Shown: positions 34,768 to 48,934 of the stretch, piece by piece
Position numbering within the stretch: position 1 is the first letter of the stretch
Layout of the letters: every line of letters starts with the position of its first letter
Assembly: GCF_000346465.2 (NCBI RefSeq)
Contig: NC_034011.1
Span: 1,965,677-2,029,676 of the forward strand
Source of the DNA: Prunus persica
Taxonomy: Eukaryota; Streptophyta; Magnoliopsida; Rosales; Rosaceae
Direction of reading: 5' to 3'
Length of the DNA: 64,000 nt
The notes under the pieces: generated by a model
The model's database searches: none
Seen by the model: only the letters and a program-made list of their open reading frames with translations
Told to the model about the DNA's origin: nothing
Position numbers and translations under genes: made by a program

Positions 34768-37700
34768 TCATGCACCTGAACTTGGGCTGCTTTCACTTGA
34801 AGACGCACCACGCTTACTCAGTTTGGTTAAGATGTACGCCATGGCAACTTTAGCACCTAGGCTAGAGTGACCACGAGACAAGCAGACCACACCCCCAAGA
34901 ATCAGCAAGCCATTGGCAAGCAATTTCTTTGATGGTGTTCTTGACAATTTCCTCCCCCCACCAGCGATTGGTCTGTGAACAGAAGTTGCTGCAGAGTTTT
35001 CTTGAGAAGTCATGCTATCTGTGGCTTCCAATCCAGGGGGAACCTGTGTGGAGGAGAATAACAATCAACAACAAAAACAGCATGCATATGAAGTATGTAG
35101 AAGATTAGATATGTTATAATCTCTGGAACTAAAAAACCCAGGCATGAATTGTCCTAAACTATAGATATGAACCAGACAGTTCCTTTGAATCCTTCTAGTT
35201 GTTTCTATGACCAGGAAGCATGCTAATGATCCGTGTAAGATGATGGTAAGTATCATTTCAGCAATATAAAACACCAGACACACGCATGAGGGTAGTAATT
35301 GAGTTAACACAACCATTCAAATGATGCTTTCATCTCGACTGCACAATGCTACAAACTTGTACTAATATGGGCTCCGGATGTAATAGAACCCTGTCTAGGT
35401 CAACCAAACCCAAATTTAGTCAACACTCAAAATGCACACGGTTGTTTAGAACCATTAATTTAGAAGGCATGAAACCCTTACTAAACAGCACAATAAAGCC
35501 AAGATTTAGGAAACATGATGCCTACACACAGCTGTTCCCAGACAACTAACCATCAAGTGAAACTTGTTTATTACATACACCAAGACAATTCATCAACCAC
35601 AACTAACTCTCAACCGAAATTAATACATGACAAACTAGCCAAGTACCCTGATAAATGATATCAATTGCTATCAAGAAATGTAACATGACAAGCAACATAT
35701 ATAAACAGTTAAACAATATTACTATATTGAAGAGAATTGTCCTGACCTTTTTAATCAAAGTGACAGCAGTAGCACCAGAACTTAACTGATGATTGCTGAT
35801 TGTGGAATATCTGCGAAGTGCAGTATCCATCTTACATACATAACTCCATATGCCCCTGGAAAAAGCTAATTTTGCCATCTCCACATTTAAACCAGCATCT
35901 TCTTGGTGAAACATTTTGATTTCACAGGCATTTCTACCAGGCACTGTAGGAGATGATTAAAAATCACAAAATTATAAACAGTTTCTTTTACTCATTTTAA
36001 GACATCAAGTACCACTTTTACAGATATAATGCAGTCTGCCAGAATGTCAGCCAAACAAGCCTTTTAACCAAGTGTAAGTGGTTCCTTTCTTTTTGGTCTG
36101 AAAAGTGCAAGTCACGCTAAAGCAGAAGAAAATTATTCCTTCATCCATCACCAGTACATGAAGCAAAACTAATATGATCCTTATTGGAATATTTCCTGCA
36201 TCATGCTGAATAGGATAAAGCTTAATGAAGCATATGTTTTATTTGGAATAGGCCTTATTGTTCACAGTAGTACAGTACGAGTAATAAAAGCAGCCCAAAC
36301 TGGACAAACTGACAAATTGTAAGTAATTGTAAAGACAAAGAAAATTATTTTCATAAGGTAGAGAGAAAGGAAACAAATGAAGAGGGATTCGTTGGGAGCT
36401 TGCCTTTTCTGATTTGCCAACCAGATCTGAAAATACTAACACGCACATACTTCTTCTGGAGTGGTGCCAAAGGATGTTCACATTCCTGCAATCACCAAAA
36501 ATTGGAAAACATATTGGGTAACTCATAAAGAGAGGCAGAAGTTCTTAAAGGATCAAACGCATCAAAGGCAAAAACTTAATCCCTAAACAAACCAAAGGGC
36601 ATTATGCTAGTGCAGGGAATTACAAGCAAATAAAGGGTATTATGTTAGTGCTGGGAATTACAAGCAAATAAAGGGTATTTTCTGATGTTATGTACTATAA
36701 ACTTTTCTTTCAAGAATATTCCTAAAGCAATCCCTGTTTAATAGATTATAATAGATTATTCCTGTCACAAGGTAAAGAACAGTAAAGGATTAGAGAGAGA
36801 GAGTGAGAGAGAGAGAGAGAGAGATATGCATAACTGCATAAATGAATTCACTAGACAACATTTGGAGCACCAGAACATGGAAAATAAAAACTATGCACGG
36901 CTCAAAATTGCCTAGAAGTAATTTGAATGTGAACGATTTTGTTGGAATCAGTTACCTTGATAAAACAGTAGAATGTATTATCTTTCCCCTCCCACAACCT
37001 CCAAGCTAATACATATTCTCTGGCTGTCAACAATGGAAACTTTTTTATTGACCGACCAACTTCAACCCCCTTGTTTTTGTCCACCTGTAACTGCTCATGC
37101 TCAATCAGCATCTTGTCCCATTGCTTTCTGTAATCATTGTCCATGTAGAAGTCTCTCAGCTTCTCAGGAGAGCAATTCTCAAATATTGTTGAGCTCAAGT
37201 ATTTCACAGGGCCATCCTGAAAGCAAAAACAAATATGCATTAACTCAATTCCATAGCCTTTATTCTCTGGAACCAGTAGAGTAAAACAGGGAAACAAGTA
37301 GTTGTGCTAGCAACAGATAATAGACCAAGAGTAGATGCCTCAAGCAAATTTGGGGTTATGAACTCATGAAACAACAAGACACAAGAATCAGATTTAACTT
37401 GTCAGAAAAACAACACCCGTATGAACGACCTTAGGTTTGCAGCATTTAGCATAGTAGGATAGAAGATCATTTCTTTTCTCTATGACATTGTCCCATTTCT
37501 CATTTTCACGGGTCTTTTCCTCCAAATTTTCAATTAGAAACTTCAAATCTGCATCTGTGACCATTTCCGAGATGCTGCAGAAATAACAGAACAAATACTT
37601 GAGTAATACAATCACAAGTTGATCCCACAAAATTTGGTTTCTAGAAACTCAACATCAATCACCCCAAACTTATACTAGTTTTTTTACCAAAACTGGAGAA

Positions 37701-38260
37701 AGAGCATGAAAAACGCAACGAAATTTGAGGTAACAGCTGATCAAAACTCAATTATCAGATATCTTAAAATCAATTGAACCCGATTACCAAATTGTAGAAA
37801 AATTAATACAAACCCAATTGAGTAGAGATAAAACCCAAAAGGAAATGTAAGACAACAAAACTGAAAATAAAACCCAATTAGCAAAATCTCATATTTAAAC
37901 CATAAAGCACAAAATTAGAGAAAACCAAGACGAACCCAATTGAGCATAAACAAACCCCAGGAGGAAAATTAAGAAACTTGACCTGAACCCAGAACTGGTT
38001 GGATCAGAATTTGAGACACCAACTGGAGAAGACTTGGAGGAAGAGGATTTCCTAAAGACGAACCTCTTGGCACAGTGCCAAGCCAAGACGAAAAGAAGAG
38101 CGACAAGAGTCGCCAAACCGCCATAAACATTTTCCCGCCAAAATTCCTCCGATGATCCTTGGAACATGCCGTGAACTCTCCTCAAATCCACGATTTTCAC
38201 CATCTCTGTTGTTTCTTTGCTATTCTCTTGTTCGCTAATCGCATAGTTATAGAGGCTCAT
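34768..38260 (-). CDS. Membrane-anchored START-domain lipid-binding protein
   Basis: Six exons (37983-38260, 37430-37574, 36956-37216, 36404-36485, 35747-35943, 34768-35043) read 412 residues. A methionine at 38203, giving 393 residues, is an alternative start. An N-terminal membrane segment (about 47-65, GGLATLVALLFVLAW) precedes a START domain at about 100-325, with EKLRDFYMDNDYRKQWDK, FPLLTAREYVLAWR and a PGRNACEI-type strand. Short hydrophobic stretches at about 361-376 and 382-395 may form a second anchor. The family is annotated as polyketide cyclase/dehydrase and lipid transport superfamily; the ligand is unknown. The intron after exon 4 appears to use a GC donor (AAAG-GCAAGC at 36404). 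The Arabidopsis counterpart by gene order is AT3G13062. Confidence 0.88.
36401..36404 (-). other. Non-canonical GC splice donor
   Basis: Exon 4 of the START gene ends AGAAAAG and the intron begins GCAAGC. No GT is available nearby, and phase 1 is needed to join the next exon at 35943. It matches the strong consensus of the minor GC-AG intron class. Confidence 0.75.
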
Positions 38261-39789
38261 GAGCAGCTCTGAAATTGTGCCCCTCTGTTTTCTGTGTTAT
38301 ATACTATGCCGCTTCGCGAAGAACTCAAAGGCATCGAAGTCGCCGATGGGACTGTTGGCGGGATATAATCCGCTGTGCTCAGCTACAACGTATCTTACTG
38401 TGAGGAGGAGTACTATCATCTTCATATCTGGATAACAGGGGTAATGTAGTCTTTTCAGATTCATATTGTCTGACACGTGGCATTCTTTTATATGTCATGC
38501 AGTGCAAGCGATAAACTGAAAAGCCCCATCTAATTTTTCTTTTTCTTTTTTCTAAAAGAAATTTGTAGCTCAATTGATGAATTACATCTCCCCTTATATT
38601 TCGAGTTCATGCATTCAGTCGTCCCGGAACATCGCTTGTATGAAAACAAAATGTGCGGTGGTTGTTTTGGTAAACTGCTATCTCAATGTCATTCAACAAA
38701 CGTGCAGGGGCTTTTTCTTTTTTCTTTTTTTTTCTTGAATAAATTATATTTAAGATAGCCCTTTCCTTAATAACTTGGAATTTTAAGTCTTAATACACAG
38801 CCTCACCATTCATCTTGTACACATGTTTTCTAAAGTATTTGACTAATTCTCAAGAGATGGGTCTTGATCCTGAAGCACAAAAGCCCACAAACTTGATGTG
38901 ACAAGCAACATTGTCACCTATATTTAGAAGCCACAAATGGGATTGCATTTTCGGTGTCTTGGTGGATAAGATAGGAAGATATGCATGAATTAAATTCTCG
39001 AAGATTCAAACAAAAAAGGAAAACGACAGCAGCAGCTGTACACATGCACTTCCACCTCTATACAGTTTACAGTTAACACATTTACACACAAACCAGAAAA
39101 AGAAGAGAGAAGTTTGAAACAGAAACTCCTCTTCAAAGAAAAAGCATGATCATGGGATCATGAACTGAGTTATGTTCCAATCACATGCATCATGTTATGT
39201 ATTTTGGGAACAGAGATTATGCTGAAAGGCCTACTTCAAGGAACAGAAAAACTGGGTCATGGCTTGTTAGTTAATTCTTGTTCTGTCTAGTTCTTTTAAA
39301 AGAAAAGTACCATTTGGAACCCATGAAGCAATATTCTACAAAAGCATGAATTAAAGGGCAATGGAAGATGACAAGGCATGGGGGCAGCATTGCTTGCTAC
39401 TGATGAAATAAATCAATGAATCAAATGGTGAACAAGCATAATATGAGGTTTTTCCATCAAGGTCTTTTTGCTGCATACTTCTTATTAAACTGCCTGCAAA
39501 GATGGGGAACCTTATAAAAGCAAAAACATTATCCAATTTTTTCAAGAAAACTACTCACTCAAAATGCAAGTCTTATGATACTAATGACTACCATTGAAAA
39601 GTAGCACCCACGACGCATATAATACATGAAGCCCGCCATCAGCTTCGTAGAACCGGTAAAACCCCTTTTCATTCAGATACTGATGCACTCCTTATGAATA
39701 CAGAGACATCAGCAACCTAATCACAAGTTAATCAAAAACTGAAAGTAGTATTTAAGTCTGTCACATACAATCCGAGCGTTCATCTCTTC
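38261..39789. other. Intergenic: START gene promoter and 3' region of the YTH gene
   Basis: No gene seen. The part near the START gene is its promoter and leader; the right part probably contains the YTH gene's 3' untranslated region. Confidence 0.55.
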
Positions 39790-42700
39790 CTAACTGGTCT
39801 GAGCAGAAGACACGGGTACTGGGATCGCATCTTCAAGTTTTACCCTGGTGCCAATGGAGCCGTCAGAAGCAGGACTAGCTCTTTCAGAAAGATTAGCTTC
39901 TTTACTACCCTCATCCAAGCGGACAACTTGAGCAAAACTCTTTGACATGTGCTTAATAAAATCACTGGGTATTTGAACAGTATTTCTGGGCTCCTTTTCT
40001 CCAACTACACCTACAGCAATCAGGCTGGCTTGCTGTCTTGCCTTCCGCTCTTGCATTGCTTTCTGCCGGTCTTCATAAAAATCAAAATCATCTAGAATCG
40101 ACATATCTGTTTCATAGTTCTTGAAGATGTTCAACATCTCAATCCCATGCTCCAATTTTACCTGCACATATGGGAGCAAAAAGGGCATTGTAAACAAAAT
40201 TACAACACTTGCCGAAATACTGTGTGCTTAGAGATTCCTAATCTACAACTCCAAATTTTTTTCATCAAATTTATAATGTAATCTCCTTAACATAGAACAA
40301 GAAGAGCTGCAAATGATTCAAAATAAGAGGCTCCTGGTTTATAAGACCTGAGAATCAGTATCTGAGCATAATTAGATAAGAAAAAAGAAGGGAGAAAACA
40401 ACATGAAAATTCAGACTCTAGAACCTTAGAATTTACACAAAAAGCATATGTGGCACATCTCAGACAGAACTTTCGGAGGGATTTGAGAGAATGAGAAAAA
40501 ACCAAGGCCTTTCCCACTAAAGATAAACATCTACCTAATCCACCACTTAATAGTCCATACATATTGGCAGCAACTGCAATTAGTTCGATAGTCAAAAGCT
40601 CAGTCAAGCTACTATAAGTATTCAGGTAAACAAACTAAATATTTAGTTTCCGTCTGGTTATGGCTATTGTTAAAAATAAGAACTGTGTGCAATATTAATT
40701 CCTATATAATAAAAACAGGCTTTTCACAAATTGTCACCTCTTGAGTGTCTCGACTGTTAGTTACAGGCTTGTTGTCGTTATTTTCAAGAATGATGTGCCG
40801 AAACTGACTATTGGGGACATCTTTAATCATATGCCACTTGACAGGGAACTGGCCACTCCATTTGTCTTGCTGCCAGTAATCCAGACTCTTGTCAAAATCC
40901 ACAGGTCCAACCATTTCAGCCACCCCACAGAACTGAGCACTAGCATTAACCTGAGTATTATTAAGTATAACCATATAAGGAAAAACTGGACAGCAATGGT
41001 GGAATAGAAAGAATGGAAACAATTACGGAAAAAGAAAAAAGAAGAAATCATATGGCATACATTAATTATATTGCGAACATGTATTCATCAAAAAGACCAT
41101 ATATTTACCGAAAAGAAGAGGAAAATTGGGCAGCCATCATGCTTCTCCTTAACTTCACGATAAGCTGCATCTAACTTTCTGTTCCCATTTGGTGTGCTGG
41201 CCCAGACACCATATTTGATGCTCTTGTGGACATTATCTTCACTGTAAGACTTGATAATGAAGAACTTAGCATCGTTGTACTCTGTTACAAAATCTGGCTT
41301 GTTGTATGATTCATCATGGACCTTGGTTGCAGTAGTGTTATGTTTGGTATTCTCCACAGAGCTATCAGCCATGATTTGACTCTTTGGCTTTGAGGCCCTT
41401 GGTCCCCGGTTCTGCTCACAAAGAATATCAAGGGGGGCATTGCAACTGCATATGGGACCACTGCCCCTCACATGCCGCTTGCTATTCTCTAATGATAGAA
41501 AGCCCCGACTGTTAGCTCCAAAACTAGAAAAAGATGCATTTCCAAGGCTAGAGGCCTGATTAAAACCACTGGGTATGTAGCCTCTGTTATAAGAGTTTGA
41601 ACCAGATCCAAACCCATACAATGACCTTTGTTGTTGAGAAGCCTGAAGAAAATTCATTAATCAGCATTAATACTAAAACGCATGAGTCTAATTAGATTCA
41701 TCAAGTTTCAGATGATGTCAGTGACAATCAACTATATCACAAGCATTTATAGGCTGGCATCATTGCCAAGATATGCATTCATAAAAGATAAGCCAAAGTT
41801 GCATGACACCAAAGATGGAAGACGACCATGACCTAAGGGTTACACCTGAGCTCCACTGTTGGTAGATAGATACCCATAGTTATTCAATTCAAACAATCCA
41901 TGCCTAGATCAATAAACTATATTGCATTCCTCAATTCCATTTATGTATCCCATGACTGACTGGGAATCATGGTTTACAGTATAAACAATAAATTTTCCTT
42001 GCAAGAATAGAACTACTAACGATGAAGATCTAGTTATGGTGTCTGGCAAACTATAATATCTCAATTACCATGGATTTACACAAATACAAAATCTGGGTTC
42101 ATAAATAAGAAGAAAAACAAGGTAAACAACTTAACATAAGGGTCAGCAATAGCAGATGTGATAATGAAGTCGAAAGTAGCTTTAGGAACTGTTAAAAGGA
42201 GGGAAGAGGAGGGAGGGACACAGAGAGAGAATAATATTTTATTCATACAAGCTTTCAAACACTTCTATATGAAAAATGTGAAAGATAAAGATCGGTCAGC
42301 TGTACACTGAGAGCCTGGAAAATAGGAAAAAAGGCTATCATTAAGTTTTAAGAAGTTCTAATCACTTCTAAACTTGAAGTCTTGGGAGGAAGTCACAGTA
42401 AACCCCTTACCATACTTCTTTGAGAACAAAATATTCAGAGCTTTAGGCCAAGGATATATTTAAACAGCAGACCTATCATGGTAAAGCACATCTTCAGCCA
42501 AATCAATCAATTCAACTCCACTCTAATCGGCTTGATCAGGTCATATGCCTAGGTTGCGTGCAATACTAATACAATTATTGGCTATGACACCTAGAGGAGC
42601 ATGACAGCCATTAAAAAAGTTAGTTTTGTGCTCCTTGGGTTTCCTAGTTCTAAAGCACTTGCTCCAACATTCTGGTTTGCTTTTGTGAATAAGCACAAGG

Positions 42701-45700
42701 ATACAGTCAAATTTCATCACATGACACGCATGTGATTAACGACAGATTGCAAAGAATATTTTGGGCAAAAGCACCCAGGATAATATACAAGTTCTACCTA
42801 ATATACCAAATCTAACTTCCTCCAAATAATATCCCAAACAATTGTTGCAAGAAGAATGAAGAAAAGACCAACAAGATTTCAAAAGAACATCATCAGAAGA
42901 TATACACAGGTACAAGAACAAACCATTCCAACGTTCTGCCCAAATGACCCAAGCGGGCCAAGTGGCTGTGGAGATACTGATGGCGATAAGGGAGTCAAAG
43001 ACCTGTGCCTGTCTGAGGGTTTTGACCAATCTGACCAAAGTCCTCCAGATCTTAATCCATCAAATCCCTGCTGCAAATCATGAAAACCATGACTACCCGG
43101 ATTTCCTGGAAAATTGCCTCTACCAAAAGATCCCACTGGTGGATGATAACCAGGCCTTGGTCCAAAAAGCATATTGTCACCTTGTTGGTCAATGCTAACT
43201 AAGGTGGTGAGCTCTGGCTGTGAAACTGTAGTTGGTGAAGTAATATATGGCATGCTATGAGGACCAAGCTGCTGATAATAAGGTGGTCCCGAAAATGGAA
43301 ATTGCTGGGGGGAATATAACTGTGCATCACCACCTACAGACGGCATAGGTGTTGTGACCGGGGAGTAAGGCCCGTAGGGCATTTGAGGATTGTAGCCATA
43401 TCCAGAATGAAAGACTAGAGAAGGATTCTCATTGTAGACACCCTAATCAAGATTAAATATCAAATCAAATTACAATAAATTAACAGAAATGTTGATATAT
43501 GAATTGAAGAAGAAACAAAATACACTCACAGGAGAACTAATCTCCAACCCTTCAGTGTTGAGGTATGGAGGATATTCATCCCACTCACCAGTTCCATTTT
43601 CATAACCTACATCACAGATGATAACATTATATCTATACTTACATTCTATAAGTGACAGAAACATAAAACACAACTAAATAAAGAATATAACAACAATTCT
43701 TTTCCTTATACGAGTCAAAAACTATCATTGCCTTAAAACTTAAGTTAAAGAAGCCAATTATGAACCCTGACTTCCTAGGTCAGCTAAAAATGCACAGATT
43801 TTGAAATTTATATATATTCCAACCTCACAAATTAATGTAAACCAGATTTTGATTGGTAATAGGAAAAAAAGTTCCTCCCTGATGGAGCTGAATCAATGTA
43901 TGTTGAGAAGGCCAACAAACAGTGAAGTTTATTTTCAGACTTTGTACAGCTGTGAATGGCCCCCATTTCCATGGCTGCGCATCCAGACCCAGAGGAACAA
44001 AAGACTAACCTCTATAGTAGAAGGTCTGGGCCTGAGGGGCATAGACATTAGGTGGGATAACAGTGTGATCTCCACCTGAACCAAAAGGACCCGATTGACC
44101 TGCTGCATCCCTTGGATGACCAATTGTGGCTGCATCTGGAGAAGGATTAGGAGAAACTGACCTCTCAATTTTTGCTACATGGGGCTGATAACAGATAAAC
44201 AAACAGAAAACTGTCATGCACAAGAGGGAGTAAAGAAAACAAACTAACTTCAATTGCAATGGATCAGAAGAGCATTGTACTGGATTCGCAACTACCTGCT
44301 CCTTCATGTTATCTGGTTCAGCAGGTTTCTCTTCTGCATCCATGATCAGTATGCTCAGTGACTTAGTAGAGTCTTAGAAACACAGGCAGTACAAATTATT
44401 GACCAACCAAAGCAAAATTCGGTGATAGGAAAACTTGAAGCTATGAATATGTGCGCACATATCCACGCGTGCACACCTATGCACACATGATAAATAGAAG
44501 TACATGAATATATTTCAGTCATGTCTACATCAATAGGTTCAAAATCTAGTTATAAAACATACAAAATTTCGAGCTGGCCACCAGTAATAGAATTCTTTAG
44601 AAGAAAAAAGCCTTGATAGATATAAAGGTCTCAACTTCAGAAAACTGAAAAGCTGCCATAGATATGACCCTAACCTCTCAAACTATAAACAATGACATTC
44701 ATGGAATTGTTTATGGATACACAATGAACCAAGATGCCAAACTGTATAAGTTATCCAGAGAGCTTCTAGTGATAACCCATATTGAAAAAAGAAGTGAAGT
44801 AAAATTTCCCACAAATTTTAAAAGGAAAAGGAAAAAAAAGAAAAAAAGTATTGACCTCAAAAGCCTCATTACCTCCCTTAGTTCTTTCATCTTAAGCTAG
44901 TCTGATATTAACTCTTCCAATTCATCCACCTCCTACTACTCCGGAGAAAATATCTTTCCTTTTCTATCTGCCTCTCCCCAGTCCCCAGTAAACCAGAACA
45001 TGACAATACACCTATAAAGACTACAACAACGAGAAATTAGAAAAAGCGTGATGCTCTACCTATATAATTCTAGTTCAGGAAAGTTGGCATTTCGTGCAAT
45101 ATCGAACAGAGGCTTCTTAAAAACAAAAACTGAGTCTGCAAATAACTACACGCATGACATATTAATTGATTGCACAACCACTCTATAGTCTAGTGCATGC
45201 TTTTTGTTGACAGCAATTCTAAAAATGAATATCCAAATGACTCCTACAAACCAAACATAATCATCAAAACTGCATCTTCACTATATGCACATACATACAT
45301 GCAGCAAACATAACTTAATACATATACAATTATACATATATCAAGCATTCGGACTAAATGATGACTGATCTCGAAGTAACCCAATCATATGACCCGACAT
45401 ATCAATAAGCAATGACCTCTCAAACACAAAATCCAAACAAGAAAACAGAAAATGAAACAACCAAAGCTTGCAATAATTCTGTCATCTAACAATACCAGAT
45501 ACTAGATCTCCAATGTTTAGATACTCCTAAGCGTGCCTGCAACCCAGATCAGGGCACAGTTCTACAGACAAAGCCAACCATGGATGCCAAAATTCAAACT
45601 AAAAAACGCTAAAGCCCCAACTTCCCCAATAAATACAGAAACTTGTTCAAGTAATTTCACAAGTAAATGAAAATTTTATCCAATTCATTGACTTTACATA

Positions 45701-45926
45701 GGATCAAAGCAAAATACAAACAAACAAAAGAAACCCATCAGAGGAAAAGATTAACATCACAACACAGATAACAAAAATCATCAAAAATCATGACAAGGGA
45801 TATAGAAGAAGCAAGCAGAATTTTTTAAAAAACAAAAAACAAAAAGGAAGGTTATTTGCGATATGGGTTTGATGGTATTGACGTACCAGAGATATGATCT
45901 GGAGCCTGCGGTTGGTTTGCCGCCAT
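39790..45926 (-). CDS. ECT5: YTH-domain m6A reader, ECT family
   Basis: This cytoplasmic reader binds N6-methyladenosine in mRNA. Exons: 45887-45926, 44296-44372, 44010-44184, 43530-43606, 42924-43442, 41109-41642, 40738-40950 and 39790-40161, for 668 residues. The N-terminal 420 residues are disordered and rich in Tyr, Pro, Gly, Ser and Gln, as in ECT proteins that drive condensate formation. The YTH domain spans about 421-560, starting [17 protein letters not shown]. Aromatic-cage tryptophans are visible at about 443 (GVWAST), 500 and 505 ([10 protein letters not shown]). The C-terminal tail ends in a Ser-rich stretch. The exon 2 donor is the least certain junction: CAG-GTAGTT at 44296 keeps the frame, and a downstream donor would add a few residues. 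The first intron is 1.5 kb. The symbol is supported by gene order shared with Arabidopsis AT3G13060. Confidence 0.92.
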
Positions 45927-46726
45927 GAATCTGAAGTAAAGATCTTCAATTTTCAAAGAGACACCGCGCACGAGAATCTAAGCAGAGGCAGAGTGTATCT
46001 ACTATATGTGTATATGTACCTATCTCTCTCTCCTCATAACATTATTAACAATTATATCTCTTATATATTTATAACGTACTCCATATTTATCCTGCAGAAA
46101 CAAGAAGTTTCTCGCTTTGCCTTCTCTATTTTTTTTCTTTTTTGTATCCCATCATAAAATAAAGCAAATTTCATTTCCGTTTTATATTGTTGGGTTTTCT
46201 TTATTTATTTAATATTAATTGGAATTTTGGAAAAGAAAAGTTGGGCTTGGAAGTCACTACAATGGTAAATTTATGGTGCGTTCCGGTGAGTTCCAAAAGA
46301 ACAGTGGGTACCCGGAAAGAGAAATATGCAAATGTAATGAGCACTGAGCGACTTTCACTTCTCTGGGGACTGTTTGGTCATTAAAAAGAAGTTTAAATAA
46401 TAAATTACTGACAATAGTTTTTAACCCTTTATCTCAACCCGAAAGAAATTCCTCATTTTAAAAACCCAAAATAAATAAATAAAACAGTAAATAGTTTGGG
46501 CTGTAAGTTACTTCTTTTTTTATTCTTGATTCAGTCTTTGACATCTGCAACACTACACTTTTGTGTACATAGGCTGACCCACTCGTGCAATGGCTACCAT
46601 AGACCAAATGATCAATTTCTGATATTGACTTTGAAATGTACAAATAACCATTGCATATCCTCGACATAAATATTTGAGAGATTTCTAGTAAAAGAATGGT
46701 GCTAGATAGGAAAAAGAATTACACAT
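45927..46726. other. Upstream region of the YTH gene
   Basis: It holds the 5' leader and promoter of the ECT gene, with CT-rich sequence near 46020. No other gene is seen. Confidence 0.5.
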
Positions 46727-46972
46727 TGCATGGGCTTTTTCGTACTGGCAGTTACTATGGGTCTGGGCTGCTATAAAGAGTCAAGTGTGTGAAAATTGTC
46801 TCTGGGTCTGAGTTCAATGATCAAACTCCAAGAGTGTTTCGAAAGAGTAGCTGAGCCTTAAAAACACATTGGTCTCCTTCACCAATGAAACCAACAATTG
46901 CTTACAGATAGATTTTTAACTTGGCATGAGAAGCTTGTGGCATGGAAGCAAAGCAGTCATGGGTTTAACATT

Positions 46973-46974
<2 letters not shown>

Positions 46975-47012
<38 letters not shown>
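46975..47012. repeat. (GA)n microsatellite
   Basis: About 19 GA units inside the putative solo LTR. Confidence 0.95.
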
Positions 47013-47014
<2 letters not shown>

Positions 47015-47261
47015 GTGAGTTCCTATGAGAAACAGGGGTTTTAAGGCAAGGGGAAGGGGATTCTAAAAGTGTTCGTTGAAAAGAGAGAGATGGAGGAAGA
47101 ACAATGGGTGTGTTGAGTAGTTTCCGGCAGCTTGATGAAAGCTCCGTTAAGCTCTGGACTGGCTTACCATAAGAGAAAATGAGAGGAAATGGAGGAATAG
47201 GGCTCGAAATTGCAAGGTTTCATGAATGAGAGATGATGCTTGCTCTAAGGATATGTGGTTG

Positions 47262-47827
47262 TAGGGGTGGGCACGGTTCGGTTTGGACCAGTTTTTGCCT
47301 CAAATTAGAACCGATTCGGTACTATTCATCCGGTTTGATTCGGTTCGATTTTAATAAAAAAAATTTCAAAAACTGTCTGGTTCGGTTTGAAACAATTTGG
47401 GTCCGATTTCAATTTCGGTTTGGTTTGAACCGAATTATAAAAATTATTTTTTAATACAATTCTCAACTGAAATATTTTTTTTTTACTTGAAAATTAACAA
47501 ATTATTCAATTTCATATAAAATAAATAAATATTAAAGTTAGAAAAGAGAGATATTTTGACATTGAACTTAGATAAATATTAGATTTTTTTAGTGAAATTA
47601 AAAATATAGCATTAAATATAAATATATATTGGAATTATATATTTTTTTAATTTGACCGGTTCGGTTCGGCTCAGTTCAGTTTTTGACAACATGAAACCGA
47701 ATTCGAAACCGGTCCGGTTCGATTTTTGACCGATTGTTGACTTTTTGGTCAACTCGATTTTTTTCCGGTTTGATTCGGTGCGGTTAGGCTCGGATTTCCT
47801 GTTCGCCGGTTTAAGTGCCCACCCCTA
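47262..47827. mobile_element. hAT-type MITE
   Basis: The 566-bp element has 13-bp perfect terminal inverted repeats TAGGGGTGGGCAC. It is flanked by 8-bp near-duplicate sites TGTGGTTG (47254-47261) and TATGGTTG (47828-47835), the length expected for hAT transposases. The interior is AT-rich between arms built of repeated CGGTTCGGTT-like units and encodes nothing. Confidence 0.85.
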
Positions 47828-48934
47828 TATGGTTGTGTTTAATGGGTAAGAGGTACCTCCTTTTATAGCCGCTGAAAGCTCCTCCTTTACAAGAAACCCT
47901 AATGGGTTCTCTCTAATTTTACCAAGTCTCCTATTTCATTTCTCTTCTCTCCCTTCGATCCATCCTTGTTTTGTGAAATTCTCATCTGCCCAATACACAG
48001 AGACCAGATTTTGGGGGTTCAGAAGTCTTCCCGCAGCTGCTCCAATAATAATCTCTCATTTTTGGTTATCACCTCTCTTTCTTTCTTCCCCTATTTCATG
48101 GCAAGATCTGGTAAAGAAAGGAGATAGGTAACAACATTGGTCTAAATGATGCCTTTTCTCATGCGCATGCTAATCTCCTCTGGTTTTTTGAATGTTCTGC
48201 CTTGAGGTTTGCTTTGCCCACGTGCTGGAGTCTCCCAGCAGCTTACATACATGGGCAACTTTAGCTTTTATCGTGTCTTTGTCTCCAGCCATGTGCTGGA
48301 GACCTGCATCTAATTTTCTTGGTTGCTTGGGCCTTCCTAAGGTGATGGGTTAGCCCACTAAGGGAATGGGCTAACTCCCTAAAGTGATAGACTATTTTTA
48401 TTAAAGTGATGGGCTAATTTTCTGAAGTATTAGGCTCTCTTTTTTCTCTCCTTTATGCTTACCCACATATTTGGCCCCAAGCAGCCCAAAACTTCCATTT
48501 CTCTGCTCATCAATGGGCCTTATGAAAGCTCATTACCATTCATACCACAACCTACTCAGCATCAGCAAGACCCAGGCATTTGCGTGGCTTGGGCCCACTT
48601 AAGCTTGTAGTGTGGCTATGTGCAAAATAAGGATTTTCTGCTTGGCATTGCATGTCGATTGGCGTGCTTGAATTTTATCACTTTGAAGAGGGATATGACG
48701 CTTGACGAGGTAATTAGCTTGGGCTCGTAGAGCTAGTGCATTTTATTGGCTCATTTCAACTCTTAGCGTGACGGATTACATATTTATTTAGCATGGCACG
48801 TGGATCGTGACTCGTGCGAGCGTGTATGACGAACTTTCACGTGTTTCAAATCGGGTCGCTTCTTAATAAGGCATCGCAATGGGCCTAGAATTTATTTGGG
48901 TCCAACCTTAGATTTTTTGGTCCACAACACACAT

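Larger units (their letters stand above)
46727..48929 (-). mobile_element. Probable solo LTR (minus strand) carrying a nested MITE
   Basis: The minus strand begins TGTTGTGGACC at 48929. The plus strand at 46727 begins TGCATGGGC, preceded by CACAT (46722-46726); CACAT also follows the right end (48930-48934), as a 5-bp target duplication would. A TATA-like CTATAAAAGG on the minus strand lies at about 47855-47870. A second CACAT-TG at 46865-46871 is an alternative left end. There is no internal coding region. Confidence 0.5.

Noticed and set aside
44249..44295. Longer exon 2 of the YTH gene ending at a GTTAGT donor
   Set aside because: That donor gives the wrong phase for the next exon and a stop in the joined frame. 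The CAG-GTAGTT donor at 44296 keeps the frame.
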